Source of the DNA: Metaphire vulgaris
Taxonomy: Eukaryota; Annelida; Clitellata; Crassiclitellata; Megascolecidae
Assembly (NCBI GenBank): GCA_018105865.1
Contig: CM030834.1
Location: forward strand, 24,185,900 to 24,249,899
Length of the DNA: 64,000 bases
Direction: 5' to 3'
Below the pieces are notes generated by a model. It saw only the letters and a program-made list of their open reading frames with translations, had not been told where the DNA came from and made no database searches. Position 1 is the first letter of the stretch. Every line of letters starts with the position of its first letter. Positions 53,401 through 64,000 of this stretch are shown in pieces. The position numbers and the translations under genes are program-made.

Positions 53401-55468
53401 TCATTCGGCGTCTTCCGTTGTCCATCCACTTTTTCCTGGGTCTTCCTCTTCCTTTATTTCCTTCCATTTGAGTGTAGAGTGCTTTGTATGGTAGTCTCTT
53501 TTCATCCAATTATATTTCAGCAAAATTTGGCATGTATTAGTTGTTTACTCATTACTTACGTGTACTGAAATGATTGGCTAGGAGCGTTTCTGGAGAATTC
53601 CTGGCAGCCTGACTTCAGCTGATCTTTGTGGGCGTACATCTGCACTTGCAGACAGGCCATTCGATCAGAACGTTCTGCTGAATGGAGGAAATCAGCAACG
53701 AGCCAGGGTTTTGCAGGAACTCATTCAAAAGGGCAACAAAGCGTTACCAGGGTGCCCTTCTATAGTGACTATTTGACTGAAGTATTTTTCTGGCTATGCT
53801 TTAAATAAAAATTCCGAATTTTCTTCCAAATATCCATCTTACGTTAACTGACTGCTCATCATTAAATTACTCTTTTGAACGACGTGAGTTTCTTTGCTCA
53901 GAGTTACCGAAATCTGTCTCAGACATTTTTTCCGTTTCTTTTCTTTCAGAGACCAAGAAGAACCAACTGAGGATGATCGACCTAATAATGAAAATTCTGT
54001 CGGAGAGGATCGAATGGATCGTGGATCTGATCGAAAAGTCGATCGATCAAGCGTTTATTGGTCACTCTTTCGGACAGTAGGTCAGTTGACGGATGACCGT
54101 GCTGACGCTAGAAACCGTCCGGTTTCATTAGACATTGCTTTGTGACCGGTTGACTGATCCGATCGTATTGTTTTGATCGCTGTGTTTTAACTTTCATAGA
54201 TTCTGGTTACAATTAAGATGAATGCATTTCTTAAATTGTTAAAATTCCAGATTTATGATTCTTTGTGATTATCCTGTTTGAGAATGGACGCAACAGATTT
54301 TGTCAGCTGCCACTGCAATTGGGTCAGATGTTTCAGTGAAGCTAGTAGCTGCCTAATGGGTCTGTTGCTTCTAGCTCAATTCCTGTATATTTTGTGGTCG
54401 ATGCAACTGCTTAGGCATTGTCCTTGGGTTGGTTATGCAGTTGGTTTCATTGAATACGGAATCTGATGTCTTACATCACCCGACAGACACGGCAATTGAA
54501 ATTGACGTAGATTACTACCATTGGCCGGTGAGACTCGATCGTCTGCTAATTAGATCTTGGTTCTTGTTCTTTGTTTGAGCAGCTCCGACGAGGAGCGTCT
54601 AATGATCGATGAGAGCGGTCGCAGTGAGTTGGGATCGGCATCAAAGAGGCAGAGGCAGACGTCTGGCGACGCAGTCGTACTACCTGTGGCTGACGTAACA
54701 GGTGACCGAGTGACGGAGCAATTGTCCCACCGAGTCGACTTGATTAACGCACTACGTGAGTTGACTGTCGATGTTCTTTATTCTGGTTCTTTGTGGGGCA
54801 TGTGTTGTCACGAGATGCTCTCTTGGTTTTGGATTGTACTGATTTACTTACTTACTTTGTTATGTGGATTTGTAGTCTTTGGTTGCTATTTTTCTCTTCC
54901 AGTTTGATGTTGAGTATAATGGACTTTCTGAATTATAGTTTACTTTAAATCAATGCTGCGAGCCTCCAATGTGTGTGTGAGTGTGGGTCTGTGTGTGTTT
55001 CTGTATGTTTTATTTCTGCTTCAGGTTGAGTTAAATACAGGATTCCTTTGCCATCTTATCAGTCCATCCATCCGGTTTTGTCATATCAGTTTTTCAGCTG
55101 TGCATATTTGCTCTGTGGATATATCCTGTGTCTATAAAAGTTGATGCCTGTTCATTTATCTCCTGGGTCACAATTCTTCTACTTAAATATCAAAATGATA
55201 GGAAAGCAATGGCATAATTTTGCTCTGTGAGAAAAATGTCTTCTGCATGATTGGCAAACAATTCGTTTAGCACTGTACTTGATACTCGATACTCTTATAA
55301 TATGTGATGTGTTTGTACTTTCTAGATACTTTTCCAGCGACGGCCATGACGCAGCCGATGAGTGATTCTGACCTTGATGATGATGATGATGATGATGATG
55401 ATGACGTCCCTTTAGTTAATAGGAAAAAGAAGGCCACGATATTATCGGATAGCGAGGACAGTGAATGA
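42352..55468 (+). CDS. TIMELESS: TIMELESS (TIM-1/timeout), replication-fork protection protein
   Basis: Partner of TIPIN at replication forks; needed for checkpoint signalling and cohesion. 33 exons give about 1,324 residues (human about 1,208). Exons 1-16: 42352-42439, 42860-43013, 43306-43423, 43685-43747, 44010-44111, 44446-44486, 44881-44995, 45235-45299, 45397-45465, 45704-45962, 46272-46384, 46533-46637, 46854-46957, 47112-47190, 47478-47623, 47787-47937. Exons 17-33: 48252-48332, 49012-49109, 49271-49333, 49692-49767, 49948-50155, 50384-50526, 50845-50933, 51230-51353, 51519-51610, 51804-52061, 52405-52563, 52681-52749, 53085-53203, 53582-53751, 53950-54141, 54583-54701, 55326-55468. 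Start motif [16 protein letters not shown], later [28 protein letters not shown] and [15 protein letters not shown] match the family. The C-terminus is acidic (Asp run, SDSEDSE). Intron 3 has a GC donor. Ends of exons 19, 22, 31 and 32 have alternatives. Confidence 0.93.
47281..47441. repeat. (GT)n and (AT)n microsatellites in TIMELESS intron 14
   Basis: GT runs at about 47280-47306 and 47362-47388, then (TA)n at 47389-47441. Confidence 0.9.
53273..53512 (-). pseudogene. Reverse-transcriptase C-terminal relic in TIMELESS intron 29
   Basis: A minus-strand frame carries [15 protein letters not shown] and then charged, Arg/Glu-rich sequence. [11 protein letters not shown] is the usual C-terminal tail of many LINE reverse transcriptases. 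No RT catalytic core nearby, so this is a 3' fragment antisense to TIMELESS. Confidence 0.6.
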
Positions 55469-56371
55469 AGCTTGACTTTAGAATTAATGTGATTATCAGA
55501 ATCGTCGTCACAGGAACATGGCAGCTGGGATGGTGTTATTTCCCTGTGCTGCTGCTTCTTCTTCTTCTTTGTTTATCTGTAGTCAAATAAGTTAGATTAA
55601 GGATGGAGTTAGAGCGTGTTTTTTCCATTTGGATATTTTGCTTTTGTATTCGCATCTTGTGTTGGTTTGGTGTTTCTGTTGAGTTGCACTGAATTTTCAG
55701 GCTTGTATTTGATTTGGGTGAATAGCTAGGGAGCGTTTGTAGATTGTTCTCACTGAGTTGCACTGTTTTCAAATGGTTATACTTATTCGGGAGGAAAAGG
55801 CTGCGCTCGTTCATTCGCGGCTCTGACATCCGTCCCATTTATCACTGCGGTGGACATGATGGAGAGATTATTTTCCAGCCGGAGTGTCGGGCGATATAGA
55901 CGACTGGAGTTGATGAGGAAGCGATAAGATATCCGCCGTCTCTCTTCCTCCAGGACCGCGTCTTCCTCAGATAATCCGGGCGTCTTCGAGGATTTCGTGC
56001 CCCAAAGCCCCGTTATCTCTTCGGCGTTTCTGCCGCTTTGGCCGTGTTTTTGCCACGGTTGTGGCGTGTCTGCTTTTGACAATTAAGAGATTCTGAGATT
56101 ATTGTGTGGCTTATTTCCCTACAGCTGTACTTTCTTCTGCTTTGATTTTCAACTCGGCTTTTTTGTCTGGATTTTCAGAATTTTAGACATTGCCGATATT
56201 TTGCAGTGCTCTTGTAACATTCCATGGTAAGATTTATGGTAAGAGCGTTTAATTGATGTTTTTTCGTTATTTTAATTACTAAGAACCTTTATATGAATAG
56301 CTGCGTTAGAATCTGCTGGTTATATATCGTTTACAATCTTTTCCAGTTTACAATCTTTTCCAGGCCCTTAA
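55469..56371. other. TIMELESS 3' flank
   Basis: Mostly T-rich, as expected for a TIMELESS 3' UTR, but no AATAAA recognised close by. A GC-rich island at 55783-56082 is open on the minus strand for about 99 codons without an ATG start (see findings). Confidence 0.4.
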
Positions 56372-56443
56372 CCCCTTAACTGGGGATCCCGGATATATCC
56401 GTCCATTTTACATTGAGTTATTGTTAAATACCCAGTTAAGGGG
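56372..56443. mobile_element. 72-bp TTAA-flanked MITE, copy 3 (reverse orientation)
   Basis: Exact reverse-orientation counterpart of the copies at 9506 and 24503, same length, TTAA at 56368-56371 and 56444-56447. The ATATATCCGTCCATTTTACA core is readable in reverse. Confidence 0.8.
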
Positions 56444-56582
56444 TTAATATTTCAATTTTTGAAACTCAAAATGGCATAAAAATTTGAATATTCTACTGAA
56501 ATGGTAAAGGCAAATTGCTGCTTTGGGTTTTCTCTTCTGTTATATTTAGATGCCCAACATCGGCGTTGTACGCAATCTATGT

Positions 56583-56761
56583 AGAGGCGGCTTCACGGGG
56601 GGAGGGTCCGTTCCCATATTGAATGCCTAACTCTCCCCATGCCTTAGTGGGCTCAACCTCGGCGAATAGATTAGTCCAGGTTTACGAAAAGTAGTTGGGC
56701 CCTTGCTTAAAAATTGCTACTCCAACGGTGCCCCACTTGCCAAATGCTGGTGCCGCCACTG
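56583..56761. mobile_element. hAT-like MITE, CAGTGGCGGCTC family, copy 3 (eroded)
   Basis: Left end is degenerate (GAGGCGGCTTCACGGGG); right end is GGTGCCGCCACTG. Inner words (GTAGTTGGGCCC, CCACTTGCCAAATGCT) match the other copies. No clean target duplication. Confidence 0.6.
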
Positions 56762-58234
56762 TTTCTATTGTGTCTTAGATGTGTTGTGATAGCCTCTTCC
56801 AAGATATTATTTACTTACTAGTGTGAATTTGGTGCGTGCGCAGTGGGCGTATTAAGCTTCCGGATGTTCCGGTTCAGATTAGTCCTGCCTACGCCACTGA
56901 TCTTTAGTGTGAACCTAAAATGTCGGCGGTAACACCGGGAACCAATATTTTGCGTCACACACACACAGAGAGAGAGAGAGAGAAATCACGTGACGACAAC
57001 AGACGCAACAAGATCAAAAACAAGAACGTCGTTTGAACGACGCGCAGAGGTGAAGCAGCGTCTAAAGGTCGGTATTATCAAAGCAACGGTGACCGTCCAT
57101 ACCTGGCAGGTAGAAAAAGAACAAGAACAAGAGGAGGAAGAGGAAGAAGCGCTCCTGCTTTTGTCTTTCCGTTTTCCTGATGATCGATCGGTTGGACGCA
57201 TCGTGCATCAAAGTCCGGTCAAGTTAGACCGTCGAACAGAACGACACGAGAGACGCAGGGGATAGGGTGGGGGTAGGGGGGGAGGTCCCGTGGGCGGGAG
57301 CCAGGAGGTGCCGGGACGCAGGAGGTGACGGATGATGAGACGACGGAGGTGTCTTTTGATCGCCAGATGGCGTGACTTGTCGACTCTGGTCGTTCGACGA
57401 CGTCTTGATTGGCCGCTGTTGTTGTTTGCCGTTGTTGTTTGTTGTTGTTGTTGTTGTTGGGAGGATGAGAGGGCTAAACGGGCGACTGATGGGGAGTGGC
57501 AGCTGTAAATATAATTCCGGTGGAAGTCGGGAAGAGATTTATAAATCGTGGAATGGCGTGAGACGAAGGAACTCATCTGCTAGAACAAAGACGAGGAAAA
57601 TTAGAGGAAAGACTGCATGCGTCCGTTTACAATCACGAGTCAATCAAATGCAATCAGTAAATGGCTTTCCTTTATGAACAGTACTCGAATCGTCGGAAAG
57701 TCTTCGATAGATCGATAGTTAAATTTAAGAAGTTGTTGACTAAATAAGAGCATACGTCACAATGGTATTCTCTTTCACTAGCGTCGCCACAACTGCCTCC
57801 CCCCCGCCAACCTGCCCCAGACCACCTACCGGATTCGCGCAAATCCGGTGAGAAAGTTTTCTGTGGGGGTGAGGGGGATAAGAAATCTGACACGATAGCC
57901 CCTTTTGCCCCCAACCGAAAATTCCTGGCTACGCCACTGTTCTCTTTAGTCTTTTCCTCCGGACCTTAGGGCCGCTGTATTCGACACGTGAACATTAATG
58001 TAGTGTCCGAAGTGTTGTATATTTTCTGACTGCAGTCAATGTCTTGAACTCCGAGAAAATATTTTCTTTTATGACTGAAAGTATCCTGTATCCTATCCCA
58101 TCCGACAATAATCCCGTGTACACACGACTTAAATCTAGGACAGAGTTTTGGATATTTACAAATGCCTATTTCATTATTTAGGCTATAGGCTCAACGGGTA
58201 AAGCATGAATTTCGTCTCAGAGTCAGACGAGTAA
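56762..58234. other. GC-rich noncoding region; one candidate minus-strand exon
   Basis: Holds a short hAT-like hairpin element near 56838-56901 (CAGTGGGCGTATTAAGC ... TACGCCACTG), an (AC)/(AG) patch near 56956-56983 and a GTT-rich stretch near 57415-57460. An open frame at 57502-57224 (-) is treated in findings. Confidence 0.4.
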
Positions 58235-58325
58235 TAAGTAAGTAAAATCTCGTGAATTTATATAGCACCGATGTACAGGCCTATAAAGTACCGCAGTAGC
58301 TGGTTATTACCAGGCGCTTAATTTG
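58235..58325 (-). mobile_element. LINE 3' end fragment (reverse copy)
   Basis: AAGTAAGTAAAATCTCGTGA, ATTTATATAGCACC, AGTACCGCAGTAGCTGGTTA and CAGGCGCTTA are the reverse complement of the 14285-14732 tail. Confidence 0.7.
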
Positions 58326-59040
58326 AAATACAATCCAGACAACATGGTTGTTGATCATAGTAATATTAAAATGCAAACGCAGTGCAGTTAATGAGTCAAA
58401 TCAGCCGTTTAAGCTTACAAATACGAAAGTTTATTGAATACCCTGGCTTGACCATATTGTCAGTTGTCGAATTATTGTCAGTTGAAAAATATGATCTCTA
58501 CGGAAGTAAGTAAACGTTTCGAAACAATAGAATTGGCTTTGTACCCTTAGACCGAGGTCAGTAAGGTCACAAAATTCGCCTCCTCCAGACGCTCTCTGTA
58601 CAAATCCAGGTTTTCTACAATTAACTCTAATATGTTTCATCATCATCATCATCATCATCATCATGAAACTATTAAACGAACAAGAATGCAGTAAATGTTA
58701 AATCGATTGCATCGCATAACAATGGCTGAAGCACAAAATGAGTGCTATATAAACGAACATATTATTCATCGCAAATGAGATCATGTGGCTGGCCTCTTCT
58801 GTGTCCTGGGGTAACAGAGCGCTACATAAATATGATACCATAAAACATATTTAACAAGAATACTATTCAACGATTTGACAATCTTACAACTATATTTCAT
58901 TATGAATTATACAAAGAATTTCCAATGATTAATTACAACGCGTTCCGTTTTTGAAGCTGCAAGAACCAGTTAAGTACCTTTTAGGTAGGAATGTACCTTT
59001 TAGTTTGGAACCGAGAGATTATTCAAATATTATGCCCCAT
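58326..59040. other. Intergenic, no gene seen
   Basis: AT-rich with a (CAT)n run at 58638-58664. Nothing coding supported. Confidence 0.45.
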
Positions 59041-59202
59041 CAGTGGCGGCTCCACATGCCTGGCCCCCAGTGACCCCCTGTAGGGACCCTATACTTACTA
59101 CCACATACAGTACCTATCAACAAAATGGTTGGCCCCATGCTTAAAACTTGACACCCCAACGTCCCCCTCCCTCCCACTTGCCAAACCCTGAAGCCGCCAC
59201 TG
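59041..59202. mobile_element. hAT-like MITE, CAGTGGCGGCTC family, copy 4
   Basis: 162 bp, ends CAGTGGCGGCTCCA and GAAGCCGCCACTG. Flanks TGCCCCAT and TTCGCCAT agree at six of eight positions, fitting an old 8-bp duplication. Confidence 0.75.
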
Positions 59203-60698
59203 TTCGCCATTAGAATACCATCGTAACCTTAACCTTCGTCCTGCGTCACTTCGGCAGAATTTGGTTTTGCAGGTAAATCACGTGACAATCGATCGGTTTT
59301 GGTGGACGATATGCAATGAATTTTCATCGAGGAGCAGTGAACCCTCCCTCCACGGCCAAACTAAAAACAAATTTTGTAAACTACGTTGTTTGAATAAAAT
59401 ATCAAATCTTCATTTCTCACACGCCAGCCTTTATCATAAATGCTGTCGGTGGATATCGCACAGTGTTTTTCACTGGCTGTAAATATCCAGGGGCTAAACA
59501 ATGGGGGGACGGGGAGGGGGCATATGCAGTCTGTAATATTCCTAATGGCAGGCCCACCCTAGTAGACGGGGGGATGTTATTAGTCACTGGGCTGATATCC
59601 TAGTCTGATGCTAATTTCTATATACAGACAAAATATGTCGGAAGGAGGTCGCAGTAATCGACACCCTGTTGATTCGAATGTTTTTACAAACGGCAAACGT
59701 AAGTTCGCGTAAAAAACTACACGTAAAATCGTAACACAGTGACTCGCGGACTGCGCATGCGCGCGAGATAGCGATCGGCGATTGTTGTATATAAATACCC
59801 TGTGTACAAATAAATGACTCTCGGAGAATTTTGAAATGTATCGATCGTGAGGTCGGTGACGTAAATGCCTAAAAATAGGACAGTTTCGAAGTAGAATTAT
59901 AGGCCTATTAAGGACTATTACACACCGGAGCCTAATACAGTGCAGAGGCCTATTTGCTTTGGCTTTCTTCTCTTAGCAACTGCTTCTATGCTTGAGAATT
60001 TTCACAGATTACAAAACACTGCAGTCTCGTAAAATCTGAGCTCTTCGCGCCAAATGAATCTATGTAGGCATTTTTAGACCCCAGCCTATGCGTGACAGTT
60101 TATCATAATTCATCAATTGACATAGAATTGGTCAAAATATCACGAAACTCTAGAGTTTTTTACTTGGAAGATTCGTTGGTCGCTCAGATATCCAATCATT
60201 TTGCATAAAAGAACTGGAACCGACGAAAGCGAATCTTGGACACTAACAGGATACTCGAGTGGATTAGAAGCGAAATATTTTGCGTTTTGAAAAGGTGTTA
60301 TATTGCAGAGCATTTAGACATCTGCCAATATTAATTTTGCTAAATAATATAATCGGTGATTTAGTTAGTCAGCACCCTGTTCTACAAGTCTTGGCTACGC
60401 CACTGAAAGTGGTGTGCCTATATTGAGTCAATTCTTTGCGCTTGCTGTGCCTGCGTTGATTTTGGCGCCCAATATTGCGAACTTAGGACAGAAAAACCGG
60501 CGAAATATTCAGAAGATATTATCGAGATATATCCGAGCATATTCTGCTATTTACTGGCATTTTAAGAAACACAATATGGCTACAAATGATGGCAGGCGTC
60601 GTCATAAGTGGAGAATTCACCCTGTGTGTGTATATATTCATTCGATGTTCTTTGATGGCAGGTGTCGCTTTGCGTCGTCGTCGTCGTCGTCGTCGTCA
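59203..60698. other. Intergenic/3' flank of Hox1, no gene seen
   Basis: No coding frame supported. TAGGCCTA near 59902; a hAT-type right end (GGCTACGCCACTG) near 60400; a (GTC)n run at 60675-60700 abuts the Hox1 stop. Confidence 0.4.
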
Positions 60699-61054
60699 TC
60701 AGTTGTCGTCTGCCTGAGGCGGCGGCGACTCCTCCGCTGCTTCGTCTGCTGAGTTGTCGTTGGTGCTGTGCGAGACTTCGTTCGAAGCCTCGTTTCCTCC
60801 TCCTCCTCCTCCTCCTCCGCCGGTCAATTGGTTTTCCTTGACGCGTTTCTTCTGCTTCATGCGTCGATTCTGGAACCAGATCTTGACCTGCGTCTCGTTG
60901 AGACCGAGGGCGGCCGCGATCTCTATCCGCCTCGCCCTCGTCAGGTATTTGTTGAAGTGGAACTCCTTCTCGAGTTCCGTCAACTGTTTATTCGTAAAGT
61001 TCGTCCGTCCGAGGTTCGACTGATGGCCCAGGTATCCGTAATCAGGAGGCTTAC
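60699..61054 (-). CDS. Hox1: Hox1 (labial class), homeobox exon only
   Basis: Anterior Hox transcription factor. This exon starts after a TTGCAG acceptor at 61056-61055, in phase 1, and runs to a stop at about 60699, giving 117 residues. YGYLG before the homeodomain, then [20 protein letters not shown] and [20 protein letters not shown], then [15 protein letters not shown], are diagnostic of Hox1/labial. Homeodomain is about residues 12-71 of the exon. The tail has a nine-Gly run and an acidic Ser/Glu/Pro end ([11 protein letters not shown]). Exon 1 with the hexapeptide (YPWM-type) motif is not found in the 3 kb to the right, so the intron is longer than that or the exon is elsewhere. A further 3' exon cannot be excluded. 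Confidence 0.92.
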
Positions 61055-61580
61055 CTGCAAGGTAAATCAAGGTAAGCAATCGAATCGTCATACACTCTTA
61101 AGGGTAAATCTGACGTAAAAATCTTGTTCCCGCACTCGAGTCCTTTCAGGGATCAGAGACCATTTGCAAAGCTTACTTCCCTCTGTCTCTTAACTCTTAT
61201 AATAGGCCTACAAGCTTTAAGGAATTTTTAAAAATAGCTTATATAGGCCTATTATTATTATTATTAAAATACAAGGTAAAATCTATTAAACATTTTAATT
61301 GTGCAAATTAAAACATTTTTGGTTTAATTATTTAAAGTCATTCTAAGACATTAATCCATATGACGCAAAAATGTCGAACCATGCATAACTATTGTTTACA
61401 CTTGACATTATCGGTGACAAAAGATGCTTTAGAAGTCAGATTGGGCTTCCGAAACTGTCGCATGTGACTTCACATGGACACGTGACATTAATGTGCAATA
61501 CACTTCTCTTCTGATGAGGATGAATTTAGAGAAACCAATTGGATGCAATATCTAAACGACAGAGACAGAGACAGAGAGAC

Positions 61581-61642
<62 letters not shown>

Positions 61643-61996
61643 GATCGTGCATTCGCTAGAAGGAGCCACACAACGCCATTGTTGCCATGTCATTGTCACA
61701 AGCCATTTGTCGCAAAATTTATTGATTTCGAGTTATTCACGAGATGTCACTATCGTCCCGTATTTTCCAATGGCGTTGAGAAATAAACGCTTTTGTCAGT
61801 GTCAGCCTCTGTGCTTGGTTCTCTTCTCGGAGCATTCAACTCCCATTTGCTGTAATAACGTCAAGCTTCTTTGATGATCTTTAATAATTAACTAAATAAT
61901 ATGTCTCTAGTCTCTACTGGATGCATTTTCTACTAAATAGATAGATATGGATACCTATGAATGCTTCATTCGGAACTACTTGATAAGGCTTACTGA
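61055..61996. other. Hox1 intron side with (AG)n microsatellite
   Basis: AG/GACAG repeats at about 61560-61640. TAGGCCTA near 61203 and 61243. No exon 1 candidate seen. Confidence 0.5.
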
Positions 61997-62190
61997 CAGT
62001 GGCGGCTCCACCGGGGGGCCAGAGGGGCCCGTGCCCCACCTATTGAGTGCCTGGCCCCCAGTGCCCCCCCAGTTGGGACCCTATACTTAATGCTACATAC
62101 ATTAAACAACAACTGGTTGCCCCCCCCCCCCTATGATTAGAAGTTGCCACCCCAACACCCCCCACTTGCCAAATCCTAGAGCCGCCACTG
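61997..62190. mobile_element. hAT-like MITE, CAGTGGCGGCTC family, copy 5
   Basis: 194 bp, ends CAGTGGCGGCTCCA and TAGAGCCGCCACTG; perfect 8-bp duplication CTTACTGA at 61989-61996 and 62191-62198. Closest in sequence to copy 2, and probably the youngest pair. Confidence 0.9.
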
Positions 62191-62198
62191 CTTACTGA

Positions 62199-62210
62199 CA
62201 ATAGAACTAA

Positions 62211-62264
<54 letters not shown>

Positions 62265-62358
62265 GAGTTTTCCAAATTACCGATTGTACCAAAATATGAC
62301 TCTCCCCTTCGCTCCCTCTCCCCGCAGATAAATGCAGAGGAATTGACAGAACTTCAGG

Positions 62359-62397
<39 letters not shown>

Positions 62398-62910
62398 AAA
62401 ACTCTAGCGGTAACACTTACAAAAGTCATATGGAGCAAAAAACTACCAAAACAAAGACATACACAGACGAAGAAACACACACACACACACACACACACAC
62501 ACCATTCCTCATATACAATGCATTGCAGTTGGAGATTCAGATATGTTTCTTTGTCATATTTTATGTTATGTCCGATATTGACAATATTCGGCGGCATTGG
62601 AGGTTCGAAGTACTAAAAGAAAAATATCTCCCCCTCAGTGACCCTCACCCGTAAGGGCGTAATCATGTCTCCTTATAGAGACAACAACAACAGCATTGCG
62701 TTTTATGAGTAAACAATGCGGATTGTTAGCGCTAATCATATGCAAAGCAGGCAGCCAAAGAGACAGACAAAGACAAACATACGGACAGGTGGGCAGGGAG
62801 AAATTTCTGAATGTTTGAATTGTGTGTTAGTCAGATTTGCGATTATGGGGGGGCAGAACTTACTGCCCCCCCATCTATGGGGGCAGAACTTACTGTATAT
62901 AATGAGGGTG
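62199..62910. repeat. Microsatellite-rich noncoding stretch
   Basis: (CT)n near 62210-62229, (AT)n at 62229-62262 and 62361-62395, (AC)n at 62474-62502. No gene seen. Confidence 0.6.
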
Positions 62911-63065
62911 GGAAGTTAGCAGTGTGGTAACAACTATGGACGCAGAGGGTCGCGGCTTCGATACCCGCAGGAACCCTAAGGTCGACTCAGTGCTGGAAAA
63001 GAGGATCAGCGCTAAGCTACGAAGTAAAACGTGAGTCTGGGGAAAGTAATGGCAACCTATCCCAG
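62911..63065 (+). mobile_element. Probable tRNA-derived SINE
   Basis: GTTAGCAGTGTGGTAAC (A-box-like) is followed after about 30 bases by GGCTTCGATACCCGC (B-box-like), then a unique body. It does not fold as a complete tRNA. Sequence differs from the SINE at 30700. Confidence 0.5.
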
Positions 63066-63132
63066 ATTAACGGCTTATATCACTATACGTCGCCACTTTT
63101 CCATGTATTATTTTGTAGGTTTATATTAGATC

Positions 63133-63212
<80 letters not shown>

Positions 63213-64000
63213 TTCTGATGTTGCCAATCCACAATATAGAGGTCTTTTATCGTAACTTAAATTATGGCATCCATGGCATCCAACGTCACAGTGAAGACTG
63301 TATCTTTGCAGTCCAACGTCACAGTTGTCTCTGTTGCTCGACGGAACCTGGTTAAATTTAAAAGGGTGGAACCTGGTTAAATTTAAAAGGGTGGAGTTTA
63401 GTTTGGGATACCTTCTTCAACCCCGTGACTACTCCCCCCTCGTCACCACCACCCCTCCCCGGTATAATTTTTCTCAGTCAATTGAACTCAACCATTTGAA
63501 GGCAATTATCTTGGAGCTACAGAGTCTTTGGCTGCTGTCAATCAAGCACATCGAACGCAGACGTCAGACACAACGTCATCCGTCAATCATCTGTCAAAGG
63601 CAAATCATAAATCGTCATCCATTTAATCGATCAGAAACGTCGACGGTCAGTGGGGTGGTTTGGGGTGGGGCGGAGGTTGGAACGGTGTCTAACATATTGC
63701 TATGGCGCTATATCATTATAAATCGACATATGATGCAAAACCGACGACAGGTGGAGCTGCGCGCTGAAAATGCACCAACTGACCCCAGACGAAAACAAGG
63801 GGGATATACTCCCCTCTTGGCGGTCAAAGAGCTGCTGGCTTCGAGTTTTCTCATCTGGATTTTCCGCTTATAATTATAGGCAAATGGAGGTTTCGAAATA
63901 TAGAATTGAGCTTTTTTTCTGTCCTGCAAAAGTCCTCGAAGATGTCCCTTCACTCCCCTCCATCCCTTCTTCTCCTTCTTCTCCCCCCTCTCTCAAAGAT
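63066..64000. other. Right edge, no gene seen
   Basis: CT microsatellite at about 63136-63209, and a 26-bp direct duplication at about 63347-63398 (GGAACCTGGTTAAATTTAAA unit). The long plus-strand frame at 63325-63873 has no domain and sits over the duplication; I do not call it a gene. Confidence 0.4.

Noticed and set aside
57208..57576. Gln-rich ORF on the minus strand
   Set aside because: A different frame over the same CAA repeat as the candidate exon; the alternative frame with an acceptor is the better candidate, and even that is weak.
62911..63000. Functional tRNA gene
   Set aside because: A- and B-box-like words are present, but no cloverleaf with paired acceptor stem could be formed by eye; better read as a SINE.
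63325..63873. 182-codon plus-strand ORF
   Set aside because: No domain, includes a recent direct duplication, no splice or start context of note.

Overview
The window is animal nuclear DNA. Its genes are broken by many short GT-AG introns. Intergenic DNA is crowded with microsatellites, miniature DNA transposons, LINE 3' ends and tRNA-derived SINEs. Gene content is bilaterian: a labial-class Hox1 homeobox, an MNX homeobox, a paired-like homeobox with an OAR motif, PCBP, PEX16 and TIMELESS. The repeat style and the very frequent palindrome TAGGCCTA would fit a marine invertebrate, perhaps an echinoderm or other deuterostome. That placement is a guess; the sequence does not prove it.

Layout. 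0.2-2.6 kb (+): 3' exons of PEX16. 3.1-4.6 kb: a degenerate tandem array cut by a miniature transposon. 7.5-9.4 kb (-): paired-like, ALX/aristaless-like homeobox gene whose OAR motif is one base out of frame. 16.0-18.1 kb (-): two-exon gene with 13 C2H2 zinc fingers. 21.3-25.7 kb (-): complete PCBP with three KH domains in ten exons, with a probable 3' UTR reaching about 19.6 kb. 26.5-30.05 kb: a large compound microsatellite, then a higher-order tandem repeat inside an AT-capped palindromic element. 30.8-32.1 kb (-): a DUF5662-like gene whose stop codon lies in a SINE. 36.0-40.2 kb (-): complete three-exon MNX. 42.35-55.47 kb (+): TIMELESS, modelled in 33 exons and about 1,324 residues. 60.7-61.05 kb (-): Hox1 homeobox exon; its first exon is not in the window.

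The genes form no single pathway. Three homeobox genes of three classes (PRD, MNX, HOX1) lie on one strand within 54 kb, separated by housekeeping genes for RNA binding, peroxisome biogenesis and replication-fork protection. This looks like a loosened or rearranged block near the anterior end of a Hox region.

Exon limits were worked out by hand from splice consensus, reading phase and remembered family sequence. All coordinates are estimates from reading. Two junctions remain weak: PEX16 before its last exon, and TIMELESS exon 31 to 32.
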